A stretch of DNA of 64,000 bases from Limnohabitans sp. DM1 (GCF_001269385.1 NZ_CXOO01000010.1:1-64000), one strand, 5' to 3'. Positions 43,646 to 53,416 are shown, counted from the first letter of the stretch. The notes: a model not told the origin generated them from the sequence alone. Program-made: numbers and translations.

Positions 43646-46600
43646 TCAAACCAAATAAAGATTGATTTCTTTTTGAATAAAAACTTCCAAATTCAAATCA
43701 AAATTAACATAAGCATCATAGGTGTTTGTGCCAATTTTGACATCAGACTGAGGTGTCCAAACATAATTTTTATCTCCAATGACGTCATCCAAATTCACGG
43801 TATCCCTGTCACCTCCATCAATACGCATCTGAATTCGCCCATCGGAGGTGCTGCTGCCATTCGTTGAAAAACTATTTTTTACACCCAATGCCAACACGTC
43901 ACTCGTCGTTAAATTCAAAGTATGAGCTGCATCTGGAATAACTTCCGAACCAGACAAGCCAATATGATTATGAACAGACAAATCATCGACTTTTGGTATA
44001 TTGGCATGCAATCCAGCCAAATCGTAAACAGGAACATCGGCCGCAAGCACATATTTGCCTATTGAACCGACAACTTCATTTCCAGAAAAAGTTGAAGGGC
44101 CTGACACGGGCACGTAATCAAGTTCCACACCATTCCTTAAGTCCCATGGGCTGGCATTTTTACCGTCAGGTAATTGATCATTTGGCACAGATCCATTTCC
44201 CGCCAAATCCATAAATTTCAGATTAAATTCACCAATAGCATAATTCTTTGACTGCGAAAGTGTTAAAGATTTTGCCCCAACATCTTGAGGAATATTATTC
44301 AAAACAAAATTACCACCTTCAGATGCTGTGAATTTCAAACCAAGAAAAATATTTTGACTTAAATTACCTGATAAGGTAAATCTCGGCTTTTCGAGATCAA
44401 TAACAAATGAATGATCCGTTGATTTCAAAATATTACCTGCAGCATCCATCATGGATGCCTTCAAAATATACTGAGTGACAAGGCCATCCCCCCCTAAACT
44501 TTTCGATGTATTATCAAATGCCCAAACACCGCTTGAATTCACAGTCGTGGTCCCAATAGACAAAACTTTTCCGCTAACGTCAAGGATTTGAACAAGAACA
44601 TTAGAATTAAAGTCAGTTTCATAATTATCTATTTTTCCTTTAAATGACAATTTTTGAACATTGGTCAAAAAATCGCTATTTGAAGAACCCGAGTCTTGAT
44701 CGATCGAGGTGATGGCAATACCAAACTTCATATTCGAGTTATTTGCCGGTGTATTATCTATTTTTACCTCTTGTACATCCTGACCGCCACCCGTTCCAGC
44801 AACTGAATCTTTCAAATTCACCCGATTTCCAGATTTATCCACAATGGTTGCACGAACGTTATAAATGCCGTCACTCTGTGTCTGCTGGTATGCCCAAGTC
44901 CATTCACCGTTTGCTCCAGGCATCACATAACTTGTCGCAACACTCTCTTCTTTCGGCCCATTGACTTTCAACAACTCCACCATCACGTTGTCACCATTAT
45001 TGGCAAGGAAACCTGTCACCTTGCCACTGTAAGTCAGCGTTTTATCCTTGGTGATGAAATCATTAGCACTGAAACCGCTGTCTGTGGTGATGCCCGTGAC
45101 ATCCACAGTCGCATTTTTATTCGGATTATTTCCATCTGCCACTGACTTGATAGTCAGTACTTGCGTGTCTTGAGCGCTATTTGCATTGACACGATTACCG
45201 GCTTTATCCACAACGGTCGCGCGAACGGTGTATTGACCATCGGCTTGCTCCGTCTCATAAGCCCAATTCCAGCTGCCAGTTTTACCGCTGACTGTGGCAT
45301 CCACATAATTAGAAGCAATCACTTTGCTGCCGCTGTCCAGCAATTCGAGCATCACCTTGTCACCATTGGCAGTGAAATCCGTGACCGTGCCACTATATGT
45401 CAGTGTTTGATCGTTTGTGATGAAGTCACTGGCACTGATACCACTGTCTGTGGTGATAGCTGTGATGTCGACCTTGGCGCTGGTATTGGGGTTGACTGAA
45501 CCGTCGGGCTGGTTTTTACCGCCGTCGGTGTCGATGATGACAACTTCCGAGTCTGACTGGCTGACAGCATTACCCGCTTTATCCACCACTTTCGCCGTGA
45601 TGGTGTATTTACCATCAGCAAGCACCAGTGCTGGCATGGATGTGGTAAGTTTCCAATTCCATTGGCCATCAGCTGGCAAAACATATTCAGACGCGATAAC
45701 TTTGGCAGACGCATCACGCAAAAACAGTTCGACCATGTCCCCATTGTTGGTGAAACTGCCCACTGTGCCCGTGAAATCCAGGGTGTTGTCACTGGTATAA
45801 AAATCGCTTTCGCTTGAACCTGTATCTGTCGTGATCGATTTAATCGTCACAACAATCCCGTTATTGGGATCTGTCGTTGGTTTTGTTTGATCGGGGGGCA
45901 CATAATTATTGGCACTGGATGTATCAATGACAAATGGTGTGCCCGCAAATGTGCTGGTGCCGCCCGCAGTATTTTTAACAACAACGTCAAAAGTCCTCAG
46001 TCCATCTGGCAGGGCATCTGTCACGGGCACTTCATAACGCCCTGCAGAAACTTCTTTGCCGGCATATTCTTTGCCATTGATTTTGACGGTGACGGTGGCA
46101 CCGGGATCGGCATCCACCAAGATCCGTGGCGTGTTGTCACCCGTGATGCTGTCGGTATTGCTGATGCCGGTATCGTCCTCTTGATGCAGCTTGGCTTGAG
46201 TAATCTTGGGGCCAGCAATGACAGCCGCAGCGGCACTGCCCCCCCCTCCACCAGCGCCCAATAATGCCAGTGGCAGTGCCCACAAAGGATTGAAACCAGC
46301 CGCTGCAACCAGCGCCCCGACCGCAGCCCCCGAAGCACCAACCTGATACCCGCCAAGCGCCATGCCAACATTGGTAGCGCCATCTGGCAAGTTAGCCATG
46401 AAGGAGGAGGTTTCGCCGGACTCCGGAATGTATTCGTGATAAATACCTGGGCTGGCTTCACCAATGACTGCACCAAAACCAGTCTCGGTTTTATCGAAAT
46501 AATTCGAAATAACCAAGTCATCGTTTTCACGGCCTTCAAAACTGAGGTGTAGGTCTTTGCCGACACGCTTGGCACGAATGTTGTCAGGACCTTGCCCTGT

Positions 46601-46750
46601 CGCGTTGTCAATGAGCTGGTAGCTTCCACCGGGTACAGCCTTGATCTTGAGCCCCCCCACCCAACGAGATCCTGGCTCAGGCACATCATGAGTGGTGGAC
46701 TTTTCGGCGCCCTGATTGGTTTTGACAATGACTTTGTAGGAGTTTTTCAT
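43646..46750 (-). CDS. Bap-like repetitive adhesin with Ig-like domains
   Basis: A 1,034-residue surface protein without a Sec signal. The N-terminal 125 residues resemble a BapA/LapF prefix domain (MKNSYKVIVKTNQGAEK, then NDDLVISNYFD), followed by a hydrophobic, Gly/Ala-rich segment (about 125-180). Four Ig-like repeats begin near residues 298, 427, 547 and 677, each with a T-D-S-G-x-S-x-x-D-F-x-T pattern and a VDKAGN-like end. The C-terminus (about 940 on, AHTLNLTTSDVLALG, DGGDRDTVNLDD) is like the final domain of type I-secreted adhesins. The DNA for the last third is much AT-richer. No type I secretion genes are nearby; the OmpA-domain gene upstream is its likely partner. Confidence 0.82.
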   Translation of the reverse strand: MKNSYKVIVKTNQGAEKSTTHDVPEPGSRWVGGLKIKAVPGGSYQLIDNATGQGPDNIRAKRVGKDLHLSFEGRENDDLVISNYFDKTETGFGAVIGEASPGIYHEYIPESGETSSFMANLPDGATNVGMALGGYQVGASGAAVGALVAAAGFNPLWALPLALLGAGGGGGSAAAAVIAGPKITQAKLHQEDDTGISNTDSITGDNTPRILVDADPGATVTVKINGKEYAGKEVSAGRYEVPVTDALPDGLRTFDVVVKNTAGGTSTFAGTPFVIDTSSANNYVPPDQTKPTTDPNNGIVVTIKSITTDTGSSESDFYTSDNTLDFTGTVGSFTNNGDMVELFLRDASAKVIASEYVLPADGQWNWKLTTSMPALVLADGKYTITAKVVDKAGNAVSQSDSEVVIIDTDGGKNQPDGSVNPNTSAKVDITAITTDSGISASDFITNDQTLTYSGTVTDFTANGDKVMLELLDSGSKVIASNYVDATVSGKTGSWNWAYETEQADGQYTVRATVVDKAGNRVNANSAQDTQVLTIKSVADGNNPNKNATVDVTGITTDSGFSANDFITKDKTLTYSGKVTGFLANNGDNVMVELLKVNGPKEESVATSYVMPGANGEWTWAYQQTQSDGIYNVRATIVDKSGNRVNLKDSVAGTGGGQDVQEVKIDNTPANNSNMKFGIAITSIDQDSGSSNSDFLTNVQKLSFKGKIDNYETDFNSNVLVQILDVSGKVLSIGTTTVNSSGVWAFDNTSKSLGGDGLVTQYILKASMMDAAGNILKSTDHSFVIDLEKPRFTLSGNLSQNIFLGLKFTASEGGNFVLNNIPQDVGAKSLTLSQSKNYAIGEFNLKFMDLAGNGSVPNDQLPDGKNASPWDLRNGVELDYVPVSGPSTFSGNEVVGSIGKYVLAADVPVYDLAGLHANIPKVDDLSVHNHIGLSGSEVIPDAAHTLNLTTSDVLALGVKNSFSTNGSSTSDGRIQMRIDGGDRDTVNLDDVIGDKNYVWTPQSDVKIGTNTYDAYVNFDLNLEVFIQKEINLYLV

Positions 46751-46786
46751 AATTGATACGTCCGCAGTAGAGGTTTGACCTAGAAA

Positions 46787-47809
46787 TCAGCGTCTTGCGC
46801 CTGTCACCACAATTTCCACGCGACGGTTGGGGGCGTGGCAAATTTTGTTTTCAGGCGTTGGTTGGTTGCCACATCGCAACTTCACCAAGTGCGCGGCCCC
46901 CTCTCCCTCAATCTTGAATCCTTTGCTGGGTTTGAGCCCTCGGTCCTGTAGCTGAGCTGCCACCGCTTTGGCACGATCCATGGACAGCTTGGCGTTGGTT
47001 TTGGGCTTGCCAATCGCATCGGTATGACCCACCACGCGAATTCTTTCAACGCTGTTGAAATCCTGCTTCAATCTTTGTGCCATGATTTCAATGGCGTTGT
47101 AACTGGATGCCCGAAGCTCAGCCTTACCAAATTCGAACAGCGCATCTGACTCAAGCGCATACAGACGTGGAACGGCAGGCTTGGGGGCTGGCGGATTGGC
47201 TGCAATGGGAGTGGCTGCCGGTGTTGGAACTTTCGCCACAACGGGTGCAGGCTCTTGGCAATCCTGAACAAGCGGTGAGCGGGAAATGGTGTGAATTTGT
47301 TTGGCAGTACCCGATAGCTCGCCTTGCGCCTGCTCGGAAGAAATCTCTGTCAAACGTCCCGGCTCTTGCACTTTGAGAAGCAATGTTTTCCCAGGCTGAA
47401 ACGACCAAGTTTGCGCCACACCCAGCCTGCCCGTGTGCAATTTTTTGGCATCGGCCAGAACAGCATGAAAAGCAACGGTGCCCGCTGCAGCACAAAACTC
47501 GGTGTAGCCACCTCGTAATAAGGAGGTGTGGTAGCGCCCGTTCAAGTAAATATTGACGGGCTCTGCCTTTGCCTTAGGCCCTGGTCTGTAAACCAGCACT
47601 CGGGCCTGCTCAATTGGTGCCGATGCAAGCGAAGCATACTTAGCACCAAATGCATCAATTATTGTCGAATTGAGTACTGGAGAATCGGGCTCGGGGCTGC
47701 CAGTGCCTTGTGCCACAGCTTGTGACCCCGAAAAAATCATCAATACAAATGAAATTGATAATTTATTTGCATATTTGGTCCATTCGACATCATATTTGAG
47801 CTTTCTCAC
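46787..47809 (-). CDS. OmpA-family outer-membrane/periplasmic protein
   Basis: A 340-residue exported protein starting at a GTG at 47,809 with TAGGAG five bases upstream; the signal peptide contains LSISFVLMIFSGSQAVAQ. Residues about 45-165 form an unrecognised beta-rich domain (VYRPGPKAKAEPVNIYLNGR, then GKTLLLKVQEPG). A Pro/Ala linker leads to a C-terminal OmpA-like peptidoglycan-binding domain (LFEFGKAELRASSYNAIEIM, RIRVVGHTDAIGKPKTNAKL SMDRAKAV, NRRVEI). An ATG at 47,851 is in frame but lacks a ribosome site. It lies 36 bases before the adhesin gene, so the two form one operon and may anchor the adhesin to the cell wall. Confidence 0.85.
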   Translation of the reverse strand: MRKLKYDVEWTKYANKLSISFVLMIFSGSQAVAQGTGSPEPDSPVLNSTIIDAFGAKYASLASAPIEQARVLVYRPGPKAKAEPVNIYLNGRYHTSLLRGGYTEFCAAAGTVAFHAVLADAKKLHTGRLGVAQTWSFQPGKTLLLKVQEPGRLTEISSEQAQGELSGTAKQIHTISRSPLVQDCQEPAPVVAKVPTPAATPIAANPPAPKPAVPRLYALESDALFEFGKAELRASSYNAIEIMAQRLKQDFNSVERIRVVGHTDAIGKPKTNAKLSMDRAKAVAAQLQDRGLKPSKGFKIEGEGAAHLVKLRCGNQPTPENKICHAPNRRVEIVVTGARR

Positions 47810-48006
47810 ACAGACTCCTACAAGGTGTATAAAAGCTTTAATATATCTCAAATAGTCAAATTTTAAAGATTAAGAATAATTTTTACGGATAAATGAAGCC
47901 TAAATCAATCATTTAAAAGTTGGAAGCGCGCCTGTTTTTGGGGCTCCTAATCCAGCACCTGTGTTCGTCATCGCAATCTCTCCCGGTCTTGTCTGGTGAG
48001 TTTTAT
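47810..48006. other. AT-rich promoter region upstream of the ompA-adhesin operon
   Basis: This stretch is AT-rich and has no gene. Reading on the minus strand it should hold the promoter of the ompA-adhesin operon; several TTTAAA/TATATT-like strings near 47,840-47,880 are candidates, but none can be singled out. Confidence 0.4.
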
Positions 48007-48250
48007 GCTCAGCCAGCGATCTCAATTTCAGCAATTGATGCTTGACTTTTTTCCAACTTACCCCGCCATTCAGGTCTTGAGCGTGTGGTCAGTGATCGCG
48101 CTTTTGTCCAAGCAAGCAACAAACTCGACTCCTACGCCCTGACTGCGCTGAACGCTCACTTGCTTGCCATGGCTCAGGCCAGAAGCTGTATGGTGCTATT
48201 GCACGGCCTGCGTGTCGTGGCAACCCTCATGACTTTCGGTCAATTGACTT
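48007..48250 (+). pseudogene. Decayed IS4-type transposase fragment A
   Basis: Starting at an ATG near 48,007, the frame reads LSQRSQFQQLMLDFFPTYPA and then, after a one-base frame change near 48,080, continues as VVSDRAFVQASNKLDSYALT and LLHGLRVVATLM. This order (SDRAF..A..KLD, then HGLRVV) is what I know from N-terminal regions of IS4-type transposases. The catalytic part is missing. The fragment ends against a second, different transposase remnant. Confidence 0.5.
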
Positions 48251-48256
48251 GACAAG

Positions 48257-48690
48257 CGTCTTTGCGCGACATGAAGCCGACTCTGGGAGTCAGTACCAGC
48301 AGGATCTTCGCCATGGGCTTTCGGCATGTGCCTGACCGCTCCACCTTGGCCGATGCCAACGAATCGCAAGATTTGCGGATTTGGGCGGACAACTTGGCAA
48401 GCCTGTGGATTCGAAAAGCCCGCAAGCGGTATCTACACATGAACAACTGGCAGGTGGAGCTGTTTGTCCAGTGGCTCCAGCAACACCTGCGCATCAAAAA
48501 ATTCGTGGGTGCCAGCGAGAACGCAGTCAGGACGCAAATCTGGTGCGCTGTGCCACCTACGTGCTCAATGTCTTCAAAAAGAAGTTGCAATTGAAGGCAT
48601 CGAATCACACTTTTCTACAGATTTTGTCAGCCTCGTTTTCCAGAAAACCCTTATTTCATGCGTCCTACAGACCGACGCCTACACATTGGA
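48257..48690 (+). pseudogene. Decayed IS4-family transposase fragment B
   Basis: Residues MGFRHVPDRSTLADANESQDL are the conserved N-terminal block of IS4-family transposases. They jump after about 30 codons to NNWQVELFVQWLQQHLRIKK and ASENAVRTQIW, the conserved block around the catalytic Glu near the C-terminus; the whole DDE core between (some 200 codons) is deleted. A frameshift near 48,548 moves the tail (TYVLNVFKKKLQLKAS) to another frame. It is inactive. From 48,691 to 48,779 I see nothing. Confidence 0.75.
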
Positions 48691-48779
48691 TGCGCCTGAT
48701 TGCGCTAAGCATTTAAATTTGTTCACTTTTAACCGGACACTACCGATGCAGGATCGGGATTCAAAGTTGGGTCACGGAT

Positions 48780-49100
48780 TCAGGTCGGCGGCAAACGTGG
48801 CGCACCATCCACCACCTCGCGCACCTCGACATCTACCACCTGTTCGTTGGCTGAATGGGTTGATCTATGCGTCCAAGCTCCCTGCGGGCCCGATTTCGAT
48901 GGCCCACGAAACTCACTTTGTCTGAAATTTTTGCGCATGGCGCTGAACTGCTGCCAAACCACAGCCACTTGTGGCTTATGTCCCGTAAGCAGCCAGCGCA
49001 GCATTGCCCAAACGATGTAAATGCCCAGTGCAGCCACTAGGCCCAACATAAAAACCAGCCCGAAGAAAACCAAAAACAATTGAAAAAGCAGCCTGCCCAT
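48780..49100 (-). CDS. Small membrane protein of unknown function
   Basis: The product of about 106 residues has one long or two short hydrophobic helices at the N-terminus (FLVFFGLVFMLGLVAALGIY IVWAML) followed by a basic and then acidic soluble tail (EQVVDVEVREVVDG). The ATG at 49,100 is chosen; a GTG nine bases upstream is equally possible and neither has a ribosome site. It lies 35 bases downstream of nagZ in the same direction and could be its operon partner. I do not recognise the family. Confidence 0.6.
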   Translation of the reverse strand: MGRLLFQLFLVFFGLVFMLGLVAALGIYIVWAMLRWLLTGHKPQVAVVWQQFSAMRKNFRQSEFRGPSKSGPQGAWTHRSTHSANEQVVDVEVREVVDGAPRLPPT

Positions 49101-49134
49101 GGTGTTCACTTGCGTATGTAGGAGTTCAAAGAGG

Positions 49135-50217
49135 TCACGGTAACAAATCCAGCGCCCGCATGTAATCGGCCGAACGCACCAAGGACTCCCAATCTCGGGC
49201 AGTGGCGCTGGGCAACAGCGCCAGGCGGCGCTGCTCGCTCACCTCGTTGGGTTGCCATTGGCCTTTGACGGCGGCCTCGGCCAATTCATCAAGCACCTGG
49301 TCCAGCTCGGCCCCGCCACCCACCGAGCGGTTGCACAGCAAGGCCAGGTCGCAGCCCGCATCCAGTGCGGCCCGCACCGCTTCGGTGTAGCTCAGGCTTT
49401 GGCCCTGCACCTGACGGGCACCCGCCATGGACAAATCGTCGCTGAAAATCGCGCCCTGAAAACCCATCTGGCCGCGCAAAATGTCTTGCAGCCAGCGCTT
49501 GGAAAAGCCAGCGGGCCGGGCGTCGACCCGGCTGTAAATGACGTGCGCAGGCATCACGGCGGTGAGCACGCTGCCCAACCACGGGTAAGGCGCGGCATCG
49601 TCGGCCAAGATGGCCTTGAGGCTGCGCTTGTCGACTGGGATGTCGGTGTGCGAATCGGCCTTGACCGCGCCGTGGCCAGGGAAGTGCTTGCCGCAATTGC
49701 CCATACCCGCCTGCAGCAGGCCTTGCATCAGGCTGCGGGCCAAGAGGCTCACCACACGCGGGTCGCGGGCAAATGCACGGTCGCCAATGACGCCGCTCTC
49801 GCCATGGTCCAGATCGAGCACGGGCGTGAAACTGAAGTCCACGCCGCAAGCCCGCAATTCACTGGCCAGCACAAAGCCCGCCGAAGTCGCCGCCTCGCAG
49901 GCCTTGAGCACGCCCGAGCCGGGTTGACCCTTGTTGTCCTGGCCCCAAAGCTCGCCAATGGCCCGCATGCTGGGCAAGTGGGTGAAGCCATCGGTACGAA
50001 AGCGCTGCACCCGCCCGCCTTCGTGGTCCACCGCGATCAAAAGGTCCGACCGGATGCTTTTGATCTCGGCGCACAAATCGCTCAGTTGCGCCCGGCTTTG
50101 CCAATTGCGGCCAAACAAAATCATGCCGCCGGTCAGCGGGTTCGCCAGTCGGCGGCGGTCCGCCGCCGTGAGGCTGTGGCCTTCAATGTCCAGGATCAGG
50201 GGGGCGTGGATGCTCAT
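49135..50217 (-). CDS. nagZ: Beta-N-acetylhexosaminidase (cytoplasmic, cell-wall recycling)
   Basis: A 360-residue glycoside hydrolase family 3 enzyme. Visible motifs are LLIAVDHEGGRVQRFR, the His-Asp dyad region GNCGKHFPGHGAVKADSHTD and the nucleophile Asp in IFSDDLSMAGA. It removes GlcNAc from 1,6-anhydromuropeptides during peptidoglycan recycling. Start and length match NagZ. It is the last but one gene of the acpS-side operon; 35 bases separate it from acpS. Confidence 0.95.
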   Translation of the reverse strand: MSIHAPLILDIEGHSLTAADRRRLANPLTGGMILFGRNWQSRAQLSDLCAEIKSIRSDLLIAVDHEGGRVQRFRTDGFTHLPSMRAIGELWGQDNKGQPGSGVLKACEAATSAGFVLASELRACGVDFSFTPVLDLDHGESGVIGDRAFARDPRVVSLLARSLMQGLLQAGMGNCGKHFPGHGAVKADSHTDIPVDKRSLKAILADDAAPYPWLGSVLTAVMPAHVIYSRVDARPAGFSKRWLQDILRGQMGFQGAIFSDDLSMAGARQVQGQSLSYTEAVRAALDAGCDLALLCNRSVGGGAELDQVLDELAEAAVKGQWQPNEVSEQRRLALLPSATARDWESLVRSADYMRALDLLP

Positions 50218-50252
50218 GGGTATCTCAACAGTTCAGGGTGATCGTGTCCAAA

Positions 50253-50678
50253 TCAAGGGCCGGCCATGTCTGCAGCCGCTGCAGGTGCGTGGGTCTCGAC
50301 CACACAAAAGCTGGCCGCGTACTCGGACTCGTCGGTCACGGTGATGTGGGCGCTCAGGCCCTTGGCTTCGAACCAGTCTTTCAGGCCGCCGTGCAGCACG
50401 ACCACAGGCTGGCCGCTGGGCAACTTGCCGATCTCGCACAGCCGCCAGGTCATGGGCATGCGCATGCCCAGGCCAATGGCTTTGCTGAAGGCCTCTTTGG
50501 CCGAAAAACGGGTGGCCAAGTAACGCACACCGCGCTCAGGCCAGCGGGCGCTGCGGGCTTTCCAGGTGGCCATCTCGGCATCCGACAACACCTTGGCGGC
50601 AAAGCGCTCGCCGTGCCGATCCAGGCTGGCCCGGATGCGGCGTATATCGCAGATGTCGGTACCGATGCCGTAGATCAT
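50253..50678 (-). CDS. acpS: Holo-[acyl-carrier-protein] synthase
   Basis: A 141-residue phosphopantetheinyl transferase: [13 protein letters not shown] with the metal Asp at the start, [20 protein letters not shown] with the conserved Glu and Lys, and the C-terminal [14 protein letters not shown]. It activates AcpP, whose gene is also in the window. Upstream of its ATG there is no Shine-Dalgarno but the end of an 18-unit heptanucleotide array, six bases away. Confidence 0.95.
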   Translation of the reverse strand: MIYGIGTDICDIRRIRASLDRHGERFAAKVLSDAEMATWKARSARWPERGVRYLATRFSAKEAFSKAIGLGMRMPMTWRLCEIGKLPSGQPVVVLHGGLKDWFEAKGLSAHITVTDESEYAASFCVVETHAPAAAADMAGP

Positions 50679-50683
50679 GTGTT

Positions 50684-50850
50684 TGAGCGTTGAGCGTTGA
50701 GCGTTGAGCGTTGGGCGTTGAGCATTGGGCGTTGAGCGTTGGGCGTTGAGCGTTGGGCGTTGGGCGTTGGGCGTTGGGCGTTGGGCGTTGGGCGTTGGAC
50801 TTTAGGCGTTGCTCTGTTCACGCTGAACGCTGAACGCTGAACGCTCAACC
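50684..50850 (-). repeat. Inverted heptanucleotide array between pdxJ and acpS
   Basis: In the direction of acpS transcription, three GTTCAGC units and a GTGAACA (within 50,818-50,845) follow the pdxJ stop. After a short spacer come 18 units of the type CAACGCC, CAACGCT and close variants (50,684-50,809), ending six bases before the acpS ATG. The six units nearest pdxJ after the degenerate pair are all CAACGCC-type, those near acpS CAACGCT-type. Orientation, arm order and distance to the start codon match the trpB-trpA array. Confidence 0.9.
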
Positions 50851-51603
50851 CAATAGCGCCATATAGGCTTGCACGGTCGCGGTATAGCCCATCTCCAACG
50901 CATCGGCCATGAAGGCGTGGCCAATCGAGACTTCTTGCAGGCCCTTCACCGCCGCCACAAAGGCGGGCAGGTTGTCGCGGTTCAGATCATGGCCCGCGTT
51001 CAGGCCCAGGCCCGCTTGTGTGGCGGCCACAGCGGCATCGGCGTAGCGCTGCAGCTGCATGGCTTGCGCTGGCGTGCCAAAGGCGGCGGCATAGGGCTCG
51101 GTGTAGAGCTCCACCCGGTCGGCGCCCACGGCGCGGGCTGCGGCCATTTGCTCTGGGATCGGGTCCATGAACAGGCTCACGCGCACGCCCAGCGCCTTGC
51201 ACTCGTCGATCAAGGGCTTCAAGCGCTCGGCGTCCTGCGGGAAGGTCCAGCCGTGGTCGCTGGTGAACTGGCCTTCGCTGTCGGGCACAAAGGTCACCTG
51301 GTGCGGGCGCACGGCCCGAACATGGTCCATCAGGTTGTGGAAGGGGTTGCCTTCGATGTTGAACTCGCGCTCGGGCCAGGCCTGCATCAGGGCGTGCAGC
51401 TCGGGCACGTCGCTCGCGCGGATGTGGCGCTCGTCCGGGCGGGGGTGGATGGTGATGCCGTTCGCGCCCGCTTGCAGGCACAGCTCGGCTGCACGCCTGA
51501 CGCTGGGAATGCCCAGGTGGCGCGAGTTGCGCAGCAATGCGACCTTGTTGACATTGACCGACAGGGCCACACGTTGGGAAGAAGTCGTCATGGAGGTGTT
51601 CAT
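50845..51603 (-). CDS. pdxJ: Pyridoxine 5'-phosphate synthase
   Basis: A 252-residue TIM barrel: [58 protein letters not shown] and [16 protein letters not shown] are all PdxJ motifs, including the His and Glu of the active site. It condenses 3-amino-1-hydroxyacetone phosphate with deoxyxylulose phosphate in vitamin B6 synthesis. ATG 51,603 overlaps the recO stop; a second ATG at 51,591 is possible. Its stop lies in the heptamer array. Confidence 0.96.
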   Translation of the reverse strand: MNTSMTTSSQRVALSVNVNKVALLRNSRHLGIPSVRRAAELCLQAGANGITIHPRPDERHIRASDVPELHALMQAWPEREFNIEGNPFHNLMDHVRAVRPHQVTFVPDSEGQFTSDHGWTFPQDAERLKPLIDECKALGVRVSLFMDPIPEQMAAARAVGADRVELYTEPYAAAFGTPAQAMQLQRYADAAVAATQAGLGLNAGHDLNRDNLPAFVAAVKGLQEVSIGHAFMADALEMGYTATVQAYMALLG

Positions 51604-52349
51604 AAGGTTTGCAAGTCCAGCATCATTTGACGGGTGCGCAAAGCGCCCACACCACAATGGTAGTTGAGCAAGAGGCGCAAGGGGCGCTGCAGTTGCACCA
51701 GCAAGTCGGCACACTCGCGCAGCAAAGACGCCAAGGGGCTGGGTGAAGCCAGCGCCGCGTGCAGTGCCAGCCACTGCTCACCACGCAAGGCGTGGCGCGG
51801 GTCATCGTTCACCCATTGCAGGCCCGCCTCGGGCACAAGCGCATAACTGTCCGTGGGCGACAAAGGCTTGAGGGTCAGGGTTTGTTGGTTCAGAGCGGGC
51901 AACAGGCCCATTTCGCGCAGCAGCAGCAGCTCAAAGCCGCGCAAGGCCCATTGCAAGGCGTCCGGGTCGCCACTGGCCAACAGGCGCACGGCGGCGGCAT
52001 AGACCTCGAACAGCTGCGGATGCGGATCGTCGCGCGCGGTCAGGCGCATCAGCAATTCATTGAGGTAGTAGCCCGACAGCAGCGCCTCGCCCGTGGGCAT
52101 GACATGGCCGCCCACCCATTCGGCCGATTTGAGGGTGCGGATGTCACCGTCGCCCCCAAAGGCCAGCGACAAAGGCTGCAAGGGCAAAAGTACGGGGCGG
52201 AAACTGGAGGTGGGCCGTTTGGCCCCTTTGGCCACCAAAGCCACCCGGCCGTGGTGGCGGGTGAAGACCTCCAGAATCAGGCTGGTTTCGCTCCAGTCGT
52301 AGCGGTGCAGCACATAGGCTGGCTCGTCTGCGATCCGCTTGGAGGCCAT
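51600..52349 (-). CDS. recO: DNA repair protein RecO
   Basis: The 249-residue protein has the RecO N-terminal OB fold ([35 protein letters not shown]) and the helical C-terminal part ([20 protein letters not shown]). The zinc cysteines of Gram-positive RecO are absent, as usual in proteobacteria. It loads RecA with RecR on gapped DNA. ATG 52,349 gives the common start; era ends 11 bases upstream. Confidence 0.93.
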   Translation of the reverse strand: MASKRIADEPAYVLHRYDWSETSLILEVFTRHHGRVALVAKGAKRPTSSFRPVLLPLQPLSLAFGGDGDIRTLKSAEWVGGHVMPTGEALLSGYYLNELLMRLTARDDPHPQLFEVYAAAVRLLASGDPDALQWALRGFELLLLREMGLLPALNQQTLTLKPLSPTDSYALVPEAGLQWVNDDPRHALRGEQWLALHAALASPSPLASLLRECADLLVQLQRPLRLLLNYHCGVGALRTRQMMLDLQTL

Positions 52350-52360
52350 TGGCAGTGGAA

Positions 52361-53416
52361 TTACTCGTAACCGAAGCTGCGCACGCGGGCTTCGTCGTCG
52401 GCCCAGCCCGAACGCACCTTGACCCACAGCTCGATGAACACCTTGGCGTCCAGCAGCTTTTCCAGCTCCACGCGGGTTTCGGTGCCGATGCGTTTGAGCT
52501 TTTCGCCCTTGTCACCGATCACCATGGCCTTGTGCCCTTCGCGCTCGACCACGATGGTGGCGGCAATCCGCAGCATGCGTTTGGACGTGCGGCCCGCTTC
52601 TTCTTCGAACTTGTCGATCACCACCGTCGAGGTGTAAGGCAGCTCATCACCAGTCAGGCGAAAGAGTTTTTCGCGCACCATTTCGCTGGCAAGGAACTTC
52701 TCGCTGCGGTCGGTGAGTTCATCCTCGGCATGCCACCAGGGTTGCTCGGGCAGGTATTTTTCGCAAATACCCAGCAGGCGCTCAATGTCCTTGGGCTGCT
52801 TGGCCGACATGGGCACGAACTCGGTGAAAGCGTGGCGTTCTTGCATGCTTTGCAGCCAGGGCGCAATGTCGCCACGGCGGTGAACGTTGTCGAGTTTGTT
52901 GGCCACCAGCAAGACCGGGATACCGGGCTTGAGCAGCGCCAGCACTTTGGCGTCGGCGGTGGTGAAGCTGCCCGCCTCGACCACGAACAAGACCAAGTCC
53001 ACATCGCTCACCGCACCGACCACGGTTTTGTTCAGCGACTTGTTGAGCGCGGTGCCGTGGATGGTCTGGAAACCCGGCGTGTCGACAAACACATACTGGG
53101 CAGCGCCCTGGGTGCGGATGCCGGTGATGCGGTGGCGCGTGGTTTGCGCTTTGCGCGAGGTGATGCTGATTTTTTGACCCACCAAGGCGTTGAGCAAAGT
53201 CGACTTGCCCACGTTGGGCTTGCCCACAATCGCCACCAGGCCGCAGCGCTGACCTTCCACCGGCACGGGCGCGGGGGCAGCAGCGACGGGCGGCAAGGCG
53301 GCGTCTTCCGACGCATCGCGTGGCTGGATGGTCACGCCCGCGATTTGCACGGGGCGGCGCATGGTTTGCTCTTGTGGCGTGCGTTCAGTTTCAGGCGTTT
53401 TTTTATCGGTGCTCAT
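52361..53416 (-). CDS. era: GTPase Era
   Basis: A 351-residue GTPase with G1 GKPNVGKST (65-73), the switch region [13 protein letters not shown]3 DTPG, G4 NKLD and a C-terminal KH RNA-binding domain ([20 protein letters not shown]). It acts in 16S rRNA maturation. The N-terminal 57 residues form a Pro/Ala-rich extension not found in E. coli Era (301 residues), but similar extensions occur in Comamonadaceae. ATG overlaps the rnc stop (ATGA). Confidence 0.96.
   Translation of the reverse strand: MSTDKKTPETERTPQEQTMRRPVQIAGVTIQPRDASEDAALPPVAAAPAPVPVEGQRCGLVAIVGKPNVGKSTLLNALVGQKISITSRKAQTTRHRITGIRTQGAAQYVFVDTPGFQTIHGTALNKSLNKTVVGAVSDVDLVLFVVEAGSFTTADAKVLALLKPGIPVLLVANKLDNVHRRGDIAPWLQSMQERHAFTEFVPMSAKQPKDIERLLGICEKYLPEQPWWHAEDELTDRSEKFLASEMVREKLFRLTGDELPYTSTVVIDKFEEEAGRTSKRMLRIAATIVVEREGHKAMVIGDKGEKLKRIGTETRVELEKLLDAKVFIELWVKVRSGWADDEARVRSFGYE

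Noticed and set aside
38497..50809. Heptamer arrays considered as CRISPR
   Set aside because: Units are only 7 bases with no unique spacers, and no cas genes are near.
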